DNA from: Roseovarius sp. THAF9
GTDB taxonomy: Bacteria; Pseudomonadota; Alphaproteobacteria; Rhodobacterales; Rhodobacteraceae
Assembly (NCBI RefSeq): GCF_009363715.1
Contig: NZ_CP045404.1
Span: forward strand, 2,448,001 to 2,512,000
Direction of reading: 5' to 3'
DNA length: 64,000 nt
A program made the position numbers and the translations under genes. Every line of letters begins with the position of its first letter. Within the stretch, counting starts at the first letter, position 1. A model generated the notes under the pieces. The model was not told the origin of the DNA and searched no databases. It worked only from the letters and a program-made list of their open reading frames with translations. Shown one piece after another: positions 1 to 9,045 of the stretch.

Positions 1-975
1 GTTGTTTCCGTAATCCAGCGTCGGAACACCATCATTCCAGAAATCGACCATCGCCTTCACATGCACCTTCATCGACGCTCGCGATGCCTTTTCGACGGCC
101 TTTGGATCGCTCTCGCGCTTGTCACGCCACTCGGCCATGCTCCAGCCCTGCGGCAGGTAGCCGTTCACCGGGTCATGCGCGCTGGTCTGATCGGTCACGA
201 TATCAGGCCGCACGCCCCGCTTGTGGATCTCGGGGAAAATATCCGCCGCATTGCCCAAAAGCGCCACCGACTTGGCCTCGCCGGCCTTGGTCCAGCGCGC
301 GATCATCTCCAGCGCCTCGTCCAAGCTGTCGGTCTTTTCATCGACGTAACGCGTGCGCAGGCGGAAATCTATGCTGTCCGGGTTGCACTCCACCGCCAGA
401 CAGCACGCGCCTGCCATCACCGCGGCCAGGGGCTGTGCCCCACCCATGCCGCCCAGCCCCCCGGTCAGGATCCACTTGCCGGTCAGGTCGCCGTCATAAT
501 GCTGACGCCCGGCCTCGGCAAAGGTCTCATAGGTGCCCTGCACGATCCCTTGCGACCCGATATAAATCCACGACCCGGCCGTCATCTGGCCGTACATCAT
601 CAGGCCCTTTTTATCGAGCGCGTTGAAATGGTCCCAGTTGGCCCAATGCGGCACGATGTTGGAATTGGCGATCAGAACGCGCGGCGCATCCGCGTGGGTC
701 TTGACGATGGCGATGGGCTTGCCGGACTGCACCACCAAGGTCTCGTCAGCTTCCAGATCCTTCAGCCCGGCAACGATCCGGTCGAAATCATCCCATGTCC
801 GCGCGGCACGTCCGATGCCCCCATAGACCACCAACTCATGCGGGTTCTCGGCCACGTCGGGGTGCAGGTTGTTCATCAGCATCCGCATCGCCGCCTCGGT
901 CTGCCAGCTTTTCGCGCTGATCTTGGCGCCGGTCGGCGGATAAATGTCGCGCAGATTATGGCGGGGATTGGTCAT
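1..975 (-). CDS. hutU: Urocanate hydratase (urocanase), 3' end cut by window edge
   Basis: Second enzyme of histidine degradation: it hydrates urocanate to imidazolonepropionate using tightly bound NAD, in the cytosol. Only the first 325 residues are present; the gene runs off the left edge. The protein opens [18 protein letters not shown] and contains the urocanase stretch YVVYGG-like [14 protein letters not shown] and the glycine-rich [14 protein letters not shown] segment. Its ATG overlaps the stop of hutG (ATGA), so the two are translationally coupled at the distal end of the leftward hutI-hutH-hutG-hutU unit. Identity is secure; the C-terminal NAD and active-site region lies outside the window. 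Confidence 0.96.
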   Translation of the reverse strand, partial: MTNPRHNLRDIYPPTGAKISAKSWQTEAAMRMLMNNLHPDVAENPHELVVYGGIGRAARTWDDFDRIVAGLKDLEADETLVVQSGKPIAIVKTHADAPRVLIANSNIVPHWANWDHFNALDKKGLMMYGQMTAGSWIYIGSQGIVQGTYETFAEAGRQHYDGDLTGKWILTGGLGGMGGAQPLAAVMAGACCLAVECNPDSIDFRLRTRYVDEKTDSLDEALEMIARWTKAGEAKSVALLGNAADIFPEIHKRGVRPDIVTDQTSAHDPVNGYLPQGWSMAEWRDKRESDPKAVEKASRASMKVHVKAMVDFWNDGVPTLDYGNN

Positions 976-1760
976 TCGGACCTCCAACGGATCAAGTCGT
1001 CTAGAATGGTTTTCAGGTGCGGACGCAAGCGGTCCGCACGGTCAGGCGCATAGTCCCATGGCGGGCATTCGAGCATGTAGGTGGACTGCGCCAGCTCCAT
1101 CTGGATCGCGTGCAGGCCGTCGCTGGGCCGCCCGTAATGCCGCGTTGTCCAGCCGCCTTTGAAACGGCCATTGAGGATGGCGCTGTACCCCTCGGCTGCC
1201 TCGCAGGTGCCGTAAACGCTGTCCTGGATCGACGCCGCACAGGTCCGGCCCTCATCCGTGCCCACGTTGAAGTCCGGCAAAACACCCTCGAACAGGAACG
1301 GAATTTCCGAGCGGATCGAGTGGCAGTCGTAAAGCACCGCAAACCCGTGAATCCCGCGCACCCGCTCCAGCTCCGCCGCCAGCGCGGCGTGATAGGGCGC
1401 GTGATACGCCTCCCGCCGCCGCGCGATCTCGGCCTCGTCGGGTTCCGCCCCCTCGCGCCAGATGGGCTGTCCATCAAAGTCGGTCACCGGACACAGCGAC
1501 GTGGTGTTCTGCCCGGGATAGAGACTCGCGCCCTCCGGGTCGCGGTTCACGTCGATGACATAGCGGTGGATGGTCGTGCGCACCGTGGTCACGTCGCCCA
1601 CCAGCCCAGCATAAAGCCGATGAATATGCCAGTCCGTATCGGCCAGCCCGCGCCCGGTTTCATTCAGCCCTTCGGCGATATCATCTGGAACATCCGTTCC
1701 CGTATGGGGCAAGCCCAGAACCAGCGGGCTCTGCCCGCGCGTCACCTCGGCAAAACTCAC
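972..1760 (-). CDS. hutG: N-formylglutamate deformylase (N-formylglutamate amidohydrolase)
   Basis: About 262 residues. It hydrolyses N-formylglutamate to glutamate and formate, the last step of the histidine route that passes through HutF. Visible family motifs are [10 protein letters not shown] near the start, [10 protein letters not shown], and [16 protein letters not shown], which carry the probable metal-binding His and Asp residues. The reading frame stays open upstream, but the start chosen is the GTG that overlaps the hutH stop (GTGA), giving the normal N-terminus [19 protein letters not shown]. The presence of HutF and HutG together implies the five-step pathway (urocanase, HutI, HutF, HutG) rather than the formiminoglutamase route. 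Confidence 0.95.
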   Translation of the reverse strand: MSFAEVTRGQSPLVLGLPHTGTDVPDDIAEGLNETGRGLADTDWHIHRLYAGLVGDVTTVRTTIHRYVIDVNRDPEGASLYPGQNTTSLCPVTDFDGQPIWREGAEPDEAEIARRREAYHAPYHAALAAELERVRGIHGFAVLYDCHSIRSEIPFLFEGVLPDFNVGTDEGRTCAASIQDSVYGTCEAAEGYSAILNGRFKGGWTTRHYGRPSDGLHAIQMELAQSTYMLECPPWDYAPDRADRLRPHLKTILDDLIRWRSE

Positions 1761-3277
1761 AGCCCGACCTCCACGCCCGTCTCGCGTGCCAGCGCGTCGT
1801 CGCGTACCAGCGCCGCCGACCGCTCCATGTCGGGCGCCATCATCCGGTCTTCTTCTAGCCGCGGCACCTCCGCCCGGACCGTCGCAATCGCGCGCCGCAA
1901 GGCGTGCGACGTCACCAACGGCGTCCGCGCCTCGATCCCCTGTGCCGCACAGAGCGCCTCGACCCCAAGGATCATCGACAGGTTCGCGTTCATCCGGCGC
2001 AGCCGCCGCGCGCCATGGGCGGCCATGCTCACATGGTCCTCCTGATTGGCAGAGGTCGGCGTGCTGTCGGTCGAACACGGGTTCGCCAAATGCTTGTTCT
2101 CGCTCATCAGCGCCGCCGTCGTCACCTCTGCGATCATGAAGCCCGAATTCAGACCCGGCGCCGGCGTAAGGAAGGGCGGCAGATCATGGCTCAAGGCCGG
2201 GTCCACCATCAGCGCCACGCGCCGCTGCGCGATGGCCCCGATCTCCGACAATGCCAACGCGATCTGGTCGGCGGCAAAGGCTACGGGCTCGGCATGGAAA
2301 TTCCCGCCCGAGACAATCCCGGCCTCGATCACCAGCGGATTGTCCGTGACGGCGTTGGCCTCGATCTCCAGCGTCTGCGCGGCAAAGCGCAACAGGTCCA
2401 GCGCCGCCCCCGCCACCTGCGGCTGACAGCGGATGCAATACGGATCCTGCACGCGGCTGTCGCCTTCCCGGTGGCTTTCGCGAATCTCGCTCCCCGCCAT
2501 CAGGGCCGACATCGCCGTCGCCACGTCGATCTGCCCGGCATGGCCGCGCAGGGTGTGGATCTCGGGCTGCAATGGCTGGGTCGAGCCCATGATGGCATCC
2601 GTCGACAGCCCCGATGTCACGATTGAAGCGCGAAGCGCGCGCACACCGTCGAACAACGCCGCCAATGCACAGGCGGTCGAAAACTGCGTGCCGTTGATCA
2701 ACGCCAGCCCTTCCTTGGCCCCCAGCACGACGGGCGTCAGCCCGGCCGTCTTCAGCGCCTCCCCCGCGGGCATCCGCACACCGTCCAGTAGTGCCTCGCC
2801 TTCGCCGATCATTGCAGCTGCCATATGCGCCAGCGGCGCAAGGTCGCCCGACGCGCCCACCGACCCCTGCGACGGGATCACCGGCACCACGCCTTTCGCC
2901 AGCATCCCCTCGATCAGCGCACAGATCTCCCACCGCACGCCCGAGGCGCCCCGCCCCAGTGACAGCAGCTTCAGCGCCATCATCAGGCGCGTGGTCTCGG
3001 ACTCCAAGAGTTCGCCTACGCCGCAGCAATGGCTGAGGATCAGGTTGCGCTGCAACGTTTCCACATCCTCGGGCGGGATGCGCACCGAAGCCAGCTTGCC
3101 GAAACCGGTGTTCACCCCGTAAACCGGCACGTCGCCCCGCGCCGCCTCGGCGACCTTTTCCGCTGCCGTCTCGATCGCATCCCGCGCATCCGGTGCCAGC
3201 GTCGCCGCCACACCCTCGCGCCACACCCGCTCCAGCGTGTCTAGCCGGGTCTCCCCCGGCACCAGCGTCAGGGTCAT
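1757..3277 (-). CDS. hutH: Histidine ammonia-lyase (histidase)
   Basis: About 506 residues, the usual size. It deaminates L-histidine to urocanate and ammonia, the first committed step. The MIO cofactor triad Ala-Ser-Gly is present in [15 protein letters not shown], and the family segments [11 protein letters not shown] and [12 protein letters not shown] are intact. The start is the ATG that overlaps the hutI stop by four bases (ATGA); an upstream in-frame extension belongs to the hutI region and is ignored. It sits second in the leftward hut operon. Regulation is probably by HutC through the palindrome ahead of hutI. Confidence 0.97.
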   Translation of the reverse strand: MTLTLVPGETRLDTLERVWREGVAATLAPDARDAIETAAEKVAEAARGDVPVYGVNTGFGKLASVRIPPEDVETLQRNLILSHCCGVGELLESETTRLMMALKLLSLGRGASGVRWEICALIEGMLAKGVVPVIPSQGSVGASGDLAPLAHMAAAMIGEGEALLDGVRMPAGEALKTAGLTPVVLGAKEGLALINGTQFSTACALAALFDGVRALRASIVTSGLSTDAIMGSTQPLQPEIHTLRGHAGQIDVATAMSALMAGSEIRESHREGDSRVQDPYCIRCQPQVAGAALDLLRFAAQTLEIEANAVTDNPLVIEAGIVSGGNFHAEPVAFAADQIALALSEIGAIAQRRVALMVDPALSHDLPPFLTPAPGLNSGFMIAEVTTAALMSENKHLANPCSTDSTPTSANQEDHVSMAAHGARRLRRMNANLSMILGVEALCAAQGIEARTPLVTSHALRRAIATVRAEVPRLEEDRMMAPDMERSAALVRDDALARETGVEVGL

Positions 3278-4476
3278 GCGCGACCTCCGAATATCCGCTT
3301 GTGCAGCGAGTTCACCCCGATGCGATAGCTCAGCTCCGCGGGTTCCTCGACATCCCAGATGGCCAGATCCGCCCGCATCCCCGGCGCGATCTCGCCCCGG
3401 TCGTACAGTCCCAGCGCCTGCGCGGCATGGTGCGTCGTGCCCGCCAGCGCCTCGGCCGGGGTCAGACCGAACAGCGTGCACGCCATGTTCATCGCCAGCA
3501 GGACCGAGCCCATCGGCGACGATCCGGGGTTCCAGTCCGTCGCCACCGCCATCGGCACGCCATGCGTCCGGAACGCCGCGACCGGCGGCTTCTGCGTCTC
3601 GTGCAGCGTGTAAAACGCGCCCGGCAGCAGCACCGCCACGCTGCCCGCTTCGGCCAGCGCCTTGGCGTCGGCCTCGCCTGCATATTCCACGTGATCCGCC
3701 GACAGCGCGCCGCGCTCCGCCGCCAGCTTCGTCCCGCCGATATTGCTCAGCTGCTCGGCATGCAGCTTGACCGGCAGGCCCAGCGCCGCGGCCTTGTCGA
3801 ACACCCGCGCGATCTGCGCGGTGTCAAAGGCGATTCCCTCGCAAAACCCGTCCACGGCATCGACCAGACCCTCGGCATGGGCCGCCTCCAGCGCGGGCAG
3901 GCAGACCTCGTCGATATAGCGGTCTGCATCCGCGCCCTTGGGCACCGCGTGCGCACCCAGGAACGAGGTCACCACCCGCACCGGACGAGCCTCGCCCACC
4001 GCGCGCGCCACGCGCAGCATTTTCAGTTCCGTTTCGATATCAAGACCATAACCCGATTTGATCTCGATCGTCGTGACCCCTTCCGAAATCAGCGCATCCG
4101 CGCGGCGCAGGGCCTGCGCCAGCAGCAGGCTTTCGTCCGCCTCCCGCGTCGCCTTCACGGTTGAAACGATCCCGCCACCGGCGCGCGCCACTTCTTCATA
4201 GCTCGCCCCTTCAAGGCGCATCTCGAACTCCCGAGCGCGGTTGCCGCCATGAACGATATGCGTGTGACAGTCGATCAGACCGGGCGTCAAAAGCCGTCCT
4301 CCGGCGTCGATCACCTGCGCGTCTTGCGGCACCTCGCCAACCTCGGCCATCGGCCCGACCCAGTCGATCCGCTCGCCCTGCACCCGCAGCGCCGCTTCAC
4401 GACGCAGGCCATATCCGTCCTCCAAGGCATCCATGCAGGCGATGGTCGCGTTGGTGATCGTCAGATGATCGGGCAT
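3274..4476 (-). CDS. hutI: Imidazolonepropionase
   Basis: 400 residues. It opens the imidazolone ring to give N-formimidoyl-L-glutamate. It belongs to the amidohydrolase superfamily: the metal-binding [10 protein letters not shown] motif lies near residue 70, followed by [27 protein letters not shown], the metal ligand region [10 protein letters not shown], and [10 protein letters not shown] near residue 320. The ATG is preceded by a good Shine-Dalgarno (AAGGAAGG, about 5 nt spacing). It is the first gene of the leftward hut unit and faces hutF across a 72-bp divergent promoter region holding a perfect palindrome. Confidence 0.97.
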   Translation of the reverse strand: MPDHLTITNATIACMDALEDGYGLRREAALRVQGERIDWVGPMAEVGEVPQDAQVIDAGGRLLTPGLIDCHTHIVHGGNRAREFEMRLEGASYEEVARAGGGIVSTVKATREADESLLLAQALRRADALISEGVTTIEIKSGYGLDIETELKMLRVARAVGEARPVRVVTSFLGAHAVPKGADADRYIDEVCLPALEAAHAEGLVDAVDGFCEGIAFDTAQIARVFDKAAALGLPVKLHAEQLSNIGGTKLAAERGALSADHVEYAGEADAKALAEAGSVAVLLPGAFYTLHETQKPPVAAFRTHGVPMAVATDWNPGSSPMGSVLLAMNMACTLFGLTPAEALAGTTHHAAQALGLYDRGEIAPGMRADLAIWDVEEPAELSYRIGVNSLHKRIFGGRA

Positions 4477-4511
4477 TCGTACCTTCCTTGCAATATGGCC
4501 GACATAACGTT

Positions 4512-4529
4512 AATATGTAGCTACATATT
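4512..4529. promoter_or_regulatory. Probable HutC operator: perfect 18-bp palindrome between hutI and hutF
   Basis: The sequence AATATGTAGCTACATATT is a perfect inverted repeat with no spacer, with a GTA-GC-TAC core resembling operators of GntR-family HutC repressors. It is centred between the divergent hutI and hutF starts (36 bp from the hutI ATG, 20 bp from the hutF GTG), and hutC is the second gene of the rightward unit. One dimer site could therefore repress both hut transcripts and HutC itself. The binding protein is inferred, not shown. Confidence 0.8.
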
Positions 4530-4548
4530 TTGTCAATGGAGATCGCCC

Positions 4549-5913
4549 GTGCAGGAAATCCAGTCTCGCCAGACCCTTACTCCGGATGGCTGGGTCAGCG
4601 ACCTTTGTCTTACCATTGACCAAGGGCGCATCACGCGAATCTCCCGCACCCCTTCGCCCGACGCACGGTCCGTCGATCTGCTGCTGCCTGCCCCGGTCAA
4701 CCTGCACAGCCACGCCTTTCAACGCGCCATGGCCGGACTGACCGAATCCCGCGGCCCCGACCCGCGCGACAGTTTCTGGACGTGGCGCAAGCTGATGTAC
4801 CGCTTCCTCGACCGCCTTACCCCGGACCACGTGCAGGCCATAGCAGAGCTTGTCTTCATGGAAATGCTCGAGGCCGGCTACGGCGCGGTGGCCGAATTCC
4901 ACTACCTGCACCACGACATCGGCGGCAAACCCTATGCCGACCTGTCCGAAATGGCGGGGCGTATCACGCAGGCGGCGCAGTATACCGGCATCGGCCTCAC
5001 GCTTCTGCCCGTGCACTACATGCAAGGCGGTTGCGACGGGCGCGCGCTGCAAGGCGGACAGCGCCGCTTCGGCAACGATCCCGACCTTTTTGCCCGTCTG
5101 CACGCTGACAGCGCCACGCTGGTGGCCAACGGACCGGACGATTTCGCCATCGGCGTCGCGCCCCATTCGATACGCGCCGTCCCGCCCGAGGCGTTGGCCC
5201 AGGCGCAGTCCATCTGCCCCGACGGACCGATCCACATGCACCTTGCCGAACAGGTCGCCGAGGTCGAGGAGGTCGAAGCCCATCACGGTGCGCGCCCGGT
5301 CGAGTGGCTGCTCGACACAGCCCCGGTCGACAACAAATGGTGCCTGATCCACTGCACCCAGATGACCGACGCCGAAACCCGCGCGCTTGCGCAAACCGGC
5401 GCGGTGGCCGGGCTCTGCCCCATCACCGAATCCAGCCTTGGCGACGGTATCTTCAACGGCACCGCATTTCGCGACGCTGGCGGCAGGTTCGGCGTGGGGT
5501 CGGATTCCAACATCCATATCGCCCTGTGGGAGGAACTGGCCACGCTCGACTATTCCCAACGCTTGCGCGACCGCAGCCGCGCGGCGATGGCCACGGCGGA
5601 CCACTCCACCGGCCGCGTGCTTTTCGACGCAGCCACCCGCGCCGGGGCACAGGCAGCCGGTCGCGCGTCGGGCCAGGTCGCCGAGGGCCAGTTGGCCGAT
5701 CTCATCGCAGTCTCCACCGACAACGAATTCCTCTGCAACCGCACCGGCGACGCGGTCCTCGACAGCCTGATCTTTTCCGGTCGCGGGCGCGCCTGCGTCA
5801 CCGATGTCTGGAGCGCGGGGCGTCACATGGTCAAGGACGGCCGCCACGTCGACCGCGACCGCATCACGCGGGCCTTCATCGACGTCGTCACCACGCTGGG
5901 ACAGGACATATGA
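4549..5913 (+). CDS. hutF: Formimidoylglutamate deiminase
   Basis: About 454 residues. It converts N-formimidoylglutamate to N-formylglutamate plus ammonia, feeding HutG. It is an amidohydrolase-superfamily enzyme: metal-binding HSH in NLHSHAFQRAMAG, then GYGAVAEFHYLHHD, the region MHLAEQVAEVEEV, HCTQMT, and GSDSNIHIALWEEL with the late Asp ligand. The reading frame extends upstream through the operator, but the start taken is GTG 4549, with GGAG seven bases before it; the protein then begins MQEIQSRQTLTPDGW. Its stop overlaps the hutC start (ATATGA), indicating coupling. Confidence 0.95.
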   Translation: MQEIQSRQTLTPDGWVSDLCLTIDQGRITRISRTPSPDARSVDLLLPAPVNLHSHAFQRAMAGLTESRGPDPRDSFWTWRKLMYRFLDRLTPDHVQAIAELVFMEMLEAGYGAVAEFHYLHHDIGGKPYADLSEMAGRITQAAQYTGIGLTLLPVHYMQGGCDGRALQGGQRRFGNDPDLFARLHADSATLVANGPDDFAIGVAPHSIRAVPPEALAQAQSICPDGPIHMHLAEQVAEVEEVEAHHGARPVEWLLDTAPVDNKWCLIHCTQMTDAETRALAQTGAVAGLCPITESSLGDGIFNGTAFRDAGGRFGVGSDSNIHIALWEELATLDYSQRLRDRSRAAMATADHSTGRVLFDAATRAGAQAAGRASGQVAEGQLADLIAVSTDNEFLCNRTGDAVLDSLIFSGRGRACVTDVWSAGRHMVKDGRHVDRDRITRAFIDVVTTLGQDI

Positions 5914-6611
5914 CCTCCGACTCGCGCCTGTCGTGGAGGGATGTCCGCGACCGGATCCACGAACAGATCCTCACCGGCCGCTACGGCCCCGGAGACCGCC
6001 TGCCCCGCGACGCCGACATCGCCGCAGACCTCAGTTGCGCCCGCTCCACGGTCCAGCGGGCCATGCAGGATCTTTCAGACAGCGGCCTCGTGGAGCGCCG
6101 CCGCAAGGGCGGTACGCGGGTCAGGGCCGAACCCGTCACCCGCGCCACGCTCGACATTCCCATCACACGGCGCGAGGTGGAACAAAGCGGCGCGCGCTAC
6201 GGCTATCAACTGATCCGCCGCCGCACAGCGCCGGCCCCACGCGGCGTTCTCGCCGCCTTCGGGCTCAGCACGTCCCGCCCGATGCTCCGCGTCGAGGCGC
6301 TGCACCTTTCAGACGGACGCCCCTATATTTTCGAAGATCGCTGGATCTGCCCCGAAACCTCGCCCGAGGTGCGCGAGCTCGATTTCACCGGGCAAAGCGC
6401 CAATGAATGGCTGGTTCTGAACAAACCCTACACCCGGCTGGACCTGCGTTTCTACGCCATCTCGGCCAATCCCCGTTTGGCTGACCTGCTGGACACCGAG
6501 CCGGGTGCCGCCCTTCTGGTGATCGAACGCACCACCTGGATCGACGAGGCCCCGATCACCACGGTCAAGGCGATCACTACCCCCGGCTACCAGCTTCTGA
6601 CAGGCACCTAA
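5910..6611 (+). CDS. hutC: GntR-family histidine utilisation repressor
   Basis: About 233 residues. The N-terminal winged helix-turn-helix has the GntR pattern (ILTGRYGPGDRLPRDADIA, then STVQRAMQDLSDSGLVERRR, about residues 15-70). A C-terminal UTRA ligand-binding domain follows (LHLSDGRPYIFEDRWI, ANEWLVLNKPYTRLDLRFYA). Family members repress hut operons and are released by urocanate. The ATG lies inside the end of hutF (four-base overlap), which makes the regulator part of the operon it probably controls through the palindrome at 4512-4529. Confidence 0.94.
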   Translation: MTSDSRLSWRDVRDRIHEQILTGRYGPGDRLPRDADIAADLSCARSTVQRAMQDLSDSGLVERRRKGGTRVRAEPVTRATLDIPITRREVEQSGARYGYQLIRRRTAPAPRGVLAAFGLSTSRPMLRVEALHLSDGRPYIFEDRWICPETSPEVRELDFTGQSANEWLVLNKPYTRLDLRFYAISANPRLADLLDTEPGAALLVIERTTWIDEAPITTVKAITTPGYQLLTGT

Positions 6612-6617
6612 CCCGGT

Positions 6618-7709
6618 CTACAGGCACTCCGCCAGGGCCGTCGCAAGGTTGCGCAAGAGTTTAGGATAAAGCCCGGCGCCGGTCTCCAGATCCGACCCCA
6701 TCGGGTCCATCACGCCGGTATTGACTTCGGCCCCGTCCGTGACGGCGGCCACGATGCCCGGGTCGAACTGCGGCTCCGACATCACGCAAGTTACGCCGGC
6801 GTCGCTGACCCGCTCCTGGATTTCCGCAACCCGTGCCGGGCTGGGATCGGACGCGTCGGACACCGAGATTGCCCCCGACGCCGGAAAGTCGAACGCCGAC
6901 TCGAAATACTGGTAGGCATCGTGGAAGACGATAAAGTTGCCGTCCCGCGCCGGCTCCAGAATACCGTCGATCTCGGTCCTGAGGCTGGCGATCTCCTCAC
7001 GTCCCGCCGCAGCATTGGCAAAGTAGGCGCCGGCATTGTCCGGATCGGCCGCCGACAGCGCCGCAGCGATCGCGTTCAGCCACGTTGCCGCGTTGTCGGG
7101 CGACAGCCATGCGTGCGGATCGTGATGCCCATGATCGTGGCCGTGCCCGGCGTGATCCTCTTCGTGCGCGTCGTGATCTTCATGATCCTCATGGTCATGC
7201 TCATCGTGGTCGTGGTCCGCATGGTCCTCGTGATCATGATTGGCGTCGTCGTCATGTTTGTGTTCCGCGTGATCGTGGTCGTCATGGTCGTCATCATGAG
7301 CTTGATAATCATGACGGTCGCCCCCGTGCCCGCCGTGATCATGCGTCTCGAACAGCGCATTTTCCCGGATCGGCAATTCGATCGTGCCATCAACCTCCAT
7401 CAGGCTCACAGTCTCTGCATCGCCCGCCAGCGTGTCCAAAGACTCCGCCAACCACGGCGTCAAGTCCGGACCGATCCAGAACACCACGTCCGCGTCCTGC
7501 ATCGCCGCCGCTTCCGAGGGGCGCAGGCTGTACTCATGCGGGCTGGCGCCCGGCGCCATGATCAGCGCGGGCGCGCCCACCCCGTCCATCACCCGCGCCA
7601 CCAGCGAATGCACCGGCGCGATGTCCACCGCCACCTGCGGCGTGTCGGCAAAGGCCGGTCCGGCCAGAATGGTTGACGCGAAAAAACACGAAAGAAGGTT
7701 TCTGGACAT
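6618..7709 (-). CDS. znuA: Zinc ABC transporter periplasmic zinc-binding protein
   Basis: About 363 residues, long for the family because of a very large His/Asp/Glu-rich loop. A signal peptide (residues 1-21, ending AFA) is followed by the cluster A-I binding fold. Likely zinc ligands are His58 in SPHEYSL, His199 in DPHAWLSP and the His in FHDAYQYF, with an Asp late in the chain. The acidic histidine loop covers roughly residues 123-198 and probably senses or collects zinc. The start chosen (MSRNLLSCFF) has AAGAGG before it; a longer frame runs into the regulatory region. It is divergent from zur-znuCB, with two Zur-box-like palindromes between. The 3' end is only 6 bp from the hutC stop. 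Confidence 0.96.
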   Translation of the reverse strand: MSRNLLSCFFASTILAGPAFADTPQVAVDIAPVHSLVARVMDGVGAPALIMAPGASPHEYSLRPSEAAAMQDADVVFWIGPDLTPWLAESLDTLAGDAETVSLMEVDGTIELPIRENALFETHDHGGHGGDRHDYQAHDDDHDDHDHAEHKHDDDANHDHEDHADHDHDEHDHEDHEDHDAHEEDHAGHGHDHGHHDPHAWLSPDNAATWLNAIAAALSAADPDNAGAYFANAAAGREEIASLRTEIDGILEPARDGNFIVFHDAYQYFESAFDFPASGAISVSDASDPSPARVAEIQERVSDAGVTCVMSEPQFDPGIVAAVTDGAEVNTGVMDPMGSDLETGAGLYPKLLRNLATALAECL

Positions 7710-7720
7710 GGATGACCTCT

Positions 7721-7735
7721 TGTGATTATATAACA
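7721..7735. promoter_or_regulatory. Putative Zur box serving znuA
   Basis: On the minus strand this reads TGTTATATAATCACA, a near-palindrome of the AT-rich TGTTATA...TATNACA type used by Zur repressors. It lies 12 bp upstream of the znuA start codon. A second copy of the same pattern lies 36 bp away beside zur. Assignment rests on pattern and context. Confidence 0.7.
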
Positions 7736-7756
7736 TTCCACAGCGGATACACGAAC

Positions 7757-7771
7757 TGTTATAATATGACA
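7757..7771. promoter_or_regulatory. Putative Zur box overlapping the zur start
   Basis: The sequence TGTTATAATATGACA is an imperfect palindrome of the same class as 7721-7735. It contains the ATG proposed as the zur start (7766-7768). No Shine-Dalgarno is visible ahead of that ATG, so the transcript may be leaderless, with Zur binding at the start codon giving tight autoregulation. Confidence 0.68.
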
Positions 7772-8284
7772 AGCACCTCCCGGCCAGAAGATGACCACCC
7801 GACCGATCCGGTCGGCTTCGAGTCGCATGACCACGCCAGCTGCATCGCCGCCGCCATTGCCGAGGCCGAGGCGCATTGCGCCCGCGAAGGCCTGCGTTTT
7901 ACGCCCGTCCGGCGCAAGGCATTGGAAATCCTGCTGCGCGAGCATCGCGCCCTGGGCGCCTACGAGATGCTCGACGCCCTGCGCGAGGCCGGATTCGGCT
8001 CGCAGCCGCCCGTTGCCTACCGCGCGCTGGAGTTCCTCGTCGGCAACGGCTTTGCCCACAAGATCGAGCGTCTGAACGCCTTCATCGCCTGCGCCCATCC
8101 CGGCGCACACCACTCGCCGGCCTTCATGATCTGCCGCGCCTGCGACTCGGTCGCCGAGGCTCAGGCCACCCCCGCCCGCGGCGCCCTTGGCGCGGCCGCC
8201 CGTGCCGCCGGTTTCCGGATCGAACGTACCGTCGTCGAGGCCGAAGGCCTTTGCCCCACCTGCTCGGAGAAGGCCGAGACATGA
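7766..8284 (+). CDS. zur: Zinc uptake regulator, Fur family
   Basis: About 172 residues. Fur-family winged helix (EGLRFTPVRRKALEILL, YRALEFLVGNGFAHKIE) is followed by the His-rich sensor region (CAHPGAHHSP) and two CxxC pairs (CRAC and CPTC) that hold the structural zinc. It is the first gene of zur-znuC-znuB and is divergent from znuA, which separates Zur from Fur. The start is uncertain: the ATG at 7766 has no ribosome binding site and overlaps a Zur box, while the upstream frame would run through the znuA start. Its stop overlaps the znuC ATG. Confidence 0.9.
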   Translation: MTSTSRPEDDHPTDPVGFESHDHASCIAAAIAEAEAHCAREGLRFTPVRRKALEILLREHRALGAYEMLDALREAGFGSQPPVAYRALEFLVGNGFAHKIERLNAFIACAHPGAHHSPAFMICRACDSVAEAQATPARGALGAAARAAGFRIERTVVEAEGLCPTCSEKAET

Positions 8285-9045
8285 GCCTCGTCTCGGTCCA
8301 GAATATCAGCGTCGGCTATGGCGCCACCCGGGTTTTGCGCGACGTGACCCTGGCGATCGAGCCGGGCGAGATCGTCACCATCGTCGGCCCCAACGGATCG
8401 GGCAAGACGACCCTGTTGCGCGCACTTATCGGCGCGGTCACGCCAAGCGTGGGCCGGATTGATCGTGACACCGAGCTGCGCATCGGCTACGTGCCGCAAA
8501 AGCTGCATATCGACCCGACCCTGCCGATGACCGTGTCGCGCTTTCTGCGCCTGCCGGGCGGCGCGACCCCGGCCCAGATCGCCGCCGCCCTCGACCGCGC
8601 CGGCGTACCCGACCTGTCGGACCGACAGATGTCGGGCCTCTCGGGCGGGCAGATGCAGCGCATCCTGCTGGCCCGTGCCCTGATCGGCCAACCCAACCTG
8701 CTCCTGCTCGATGAGGCGACGCAAGGCCTCGACCAGCCCGGCTCGGCCGCCTTCTACCGCCAGATCGAAGAGGTCCGCGCCGCGACCGGCTGCGCCGTCG
8801 TCATGATCAGTCACGAATTGCATGTGGTGATGAGCGCGTCCGACCGGGTGATCTGCCTCAACGGCCATGTCTGCTGCGAAGGCACGCCCGAGATCGTCTC
8901 GGCGGCCCCCGAATACCAGGCGCTGTTCGGCACCGGCACAGGCGGGGCGCTGGCGCTCTACCGGCACGACCACGACCACAGCCACGACGCGACCTGCGGG
9001 CACGACCATTCCCACGACGACACCACGACGAAGGCCGCCGAATGA
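8281..9045 (+). CDS. znuC: Zinc ABC transporter ATP-binding protein with His-rich tail
   Basis: About 254 residues. Walker A GPNGSGKTT (about residue 40), signature LSGGQMQR, Walker B LLLLDEAT and the switch His in ISHELHVV are all present, so the ATPase is complete. It powers ZnuB in the inner membrane. The odd feature is a C-terminal tail of about 25 residues with repeated HDH/HSHD units and one Cys (about residues 229-247), a possible cytoplasmic zinc-binding tail. Start and stop overlap zur and znuB by four bases each, so the three genes form one coupled unit. Confidence 0.95.
   Translation: MSLVSVQNISVGYGATRVLRDVTLAIEPGEIVTIVGPNGSGKTTLLRALIGAVTPSVGRIDRDTELRIGYVPQKLHIDPTLPMTVSRFLRLPGGATPAQIAAALDRAGVPDLSDRQMSGLSGGQMQRILLARALIGQPNLLLLDEATQGLDQPGSAAFYRQIEEVRAATGCAVVMISHELHVVMSASDRVICLNGHVCCEGTPEIVSAAPEYQALFGTGTGGALALYRHDHDHSHDATCGHDHSHDDTTTKAAE

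Noticed and set aside
7085..7676. Long rightward open frames across the znuA gene, Val/His rich
   Set aside because: They mirror the His/Asp-rich loop of znuA on the other strand; composition is an artefact of GAC/CAT repeats.
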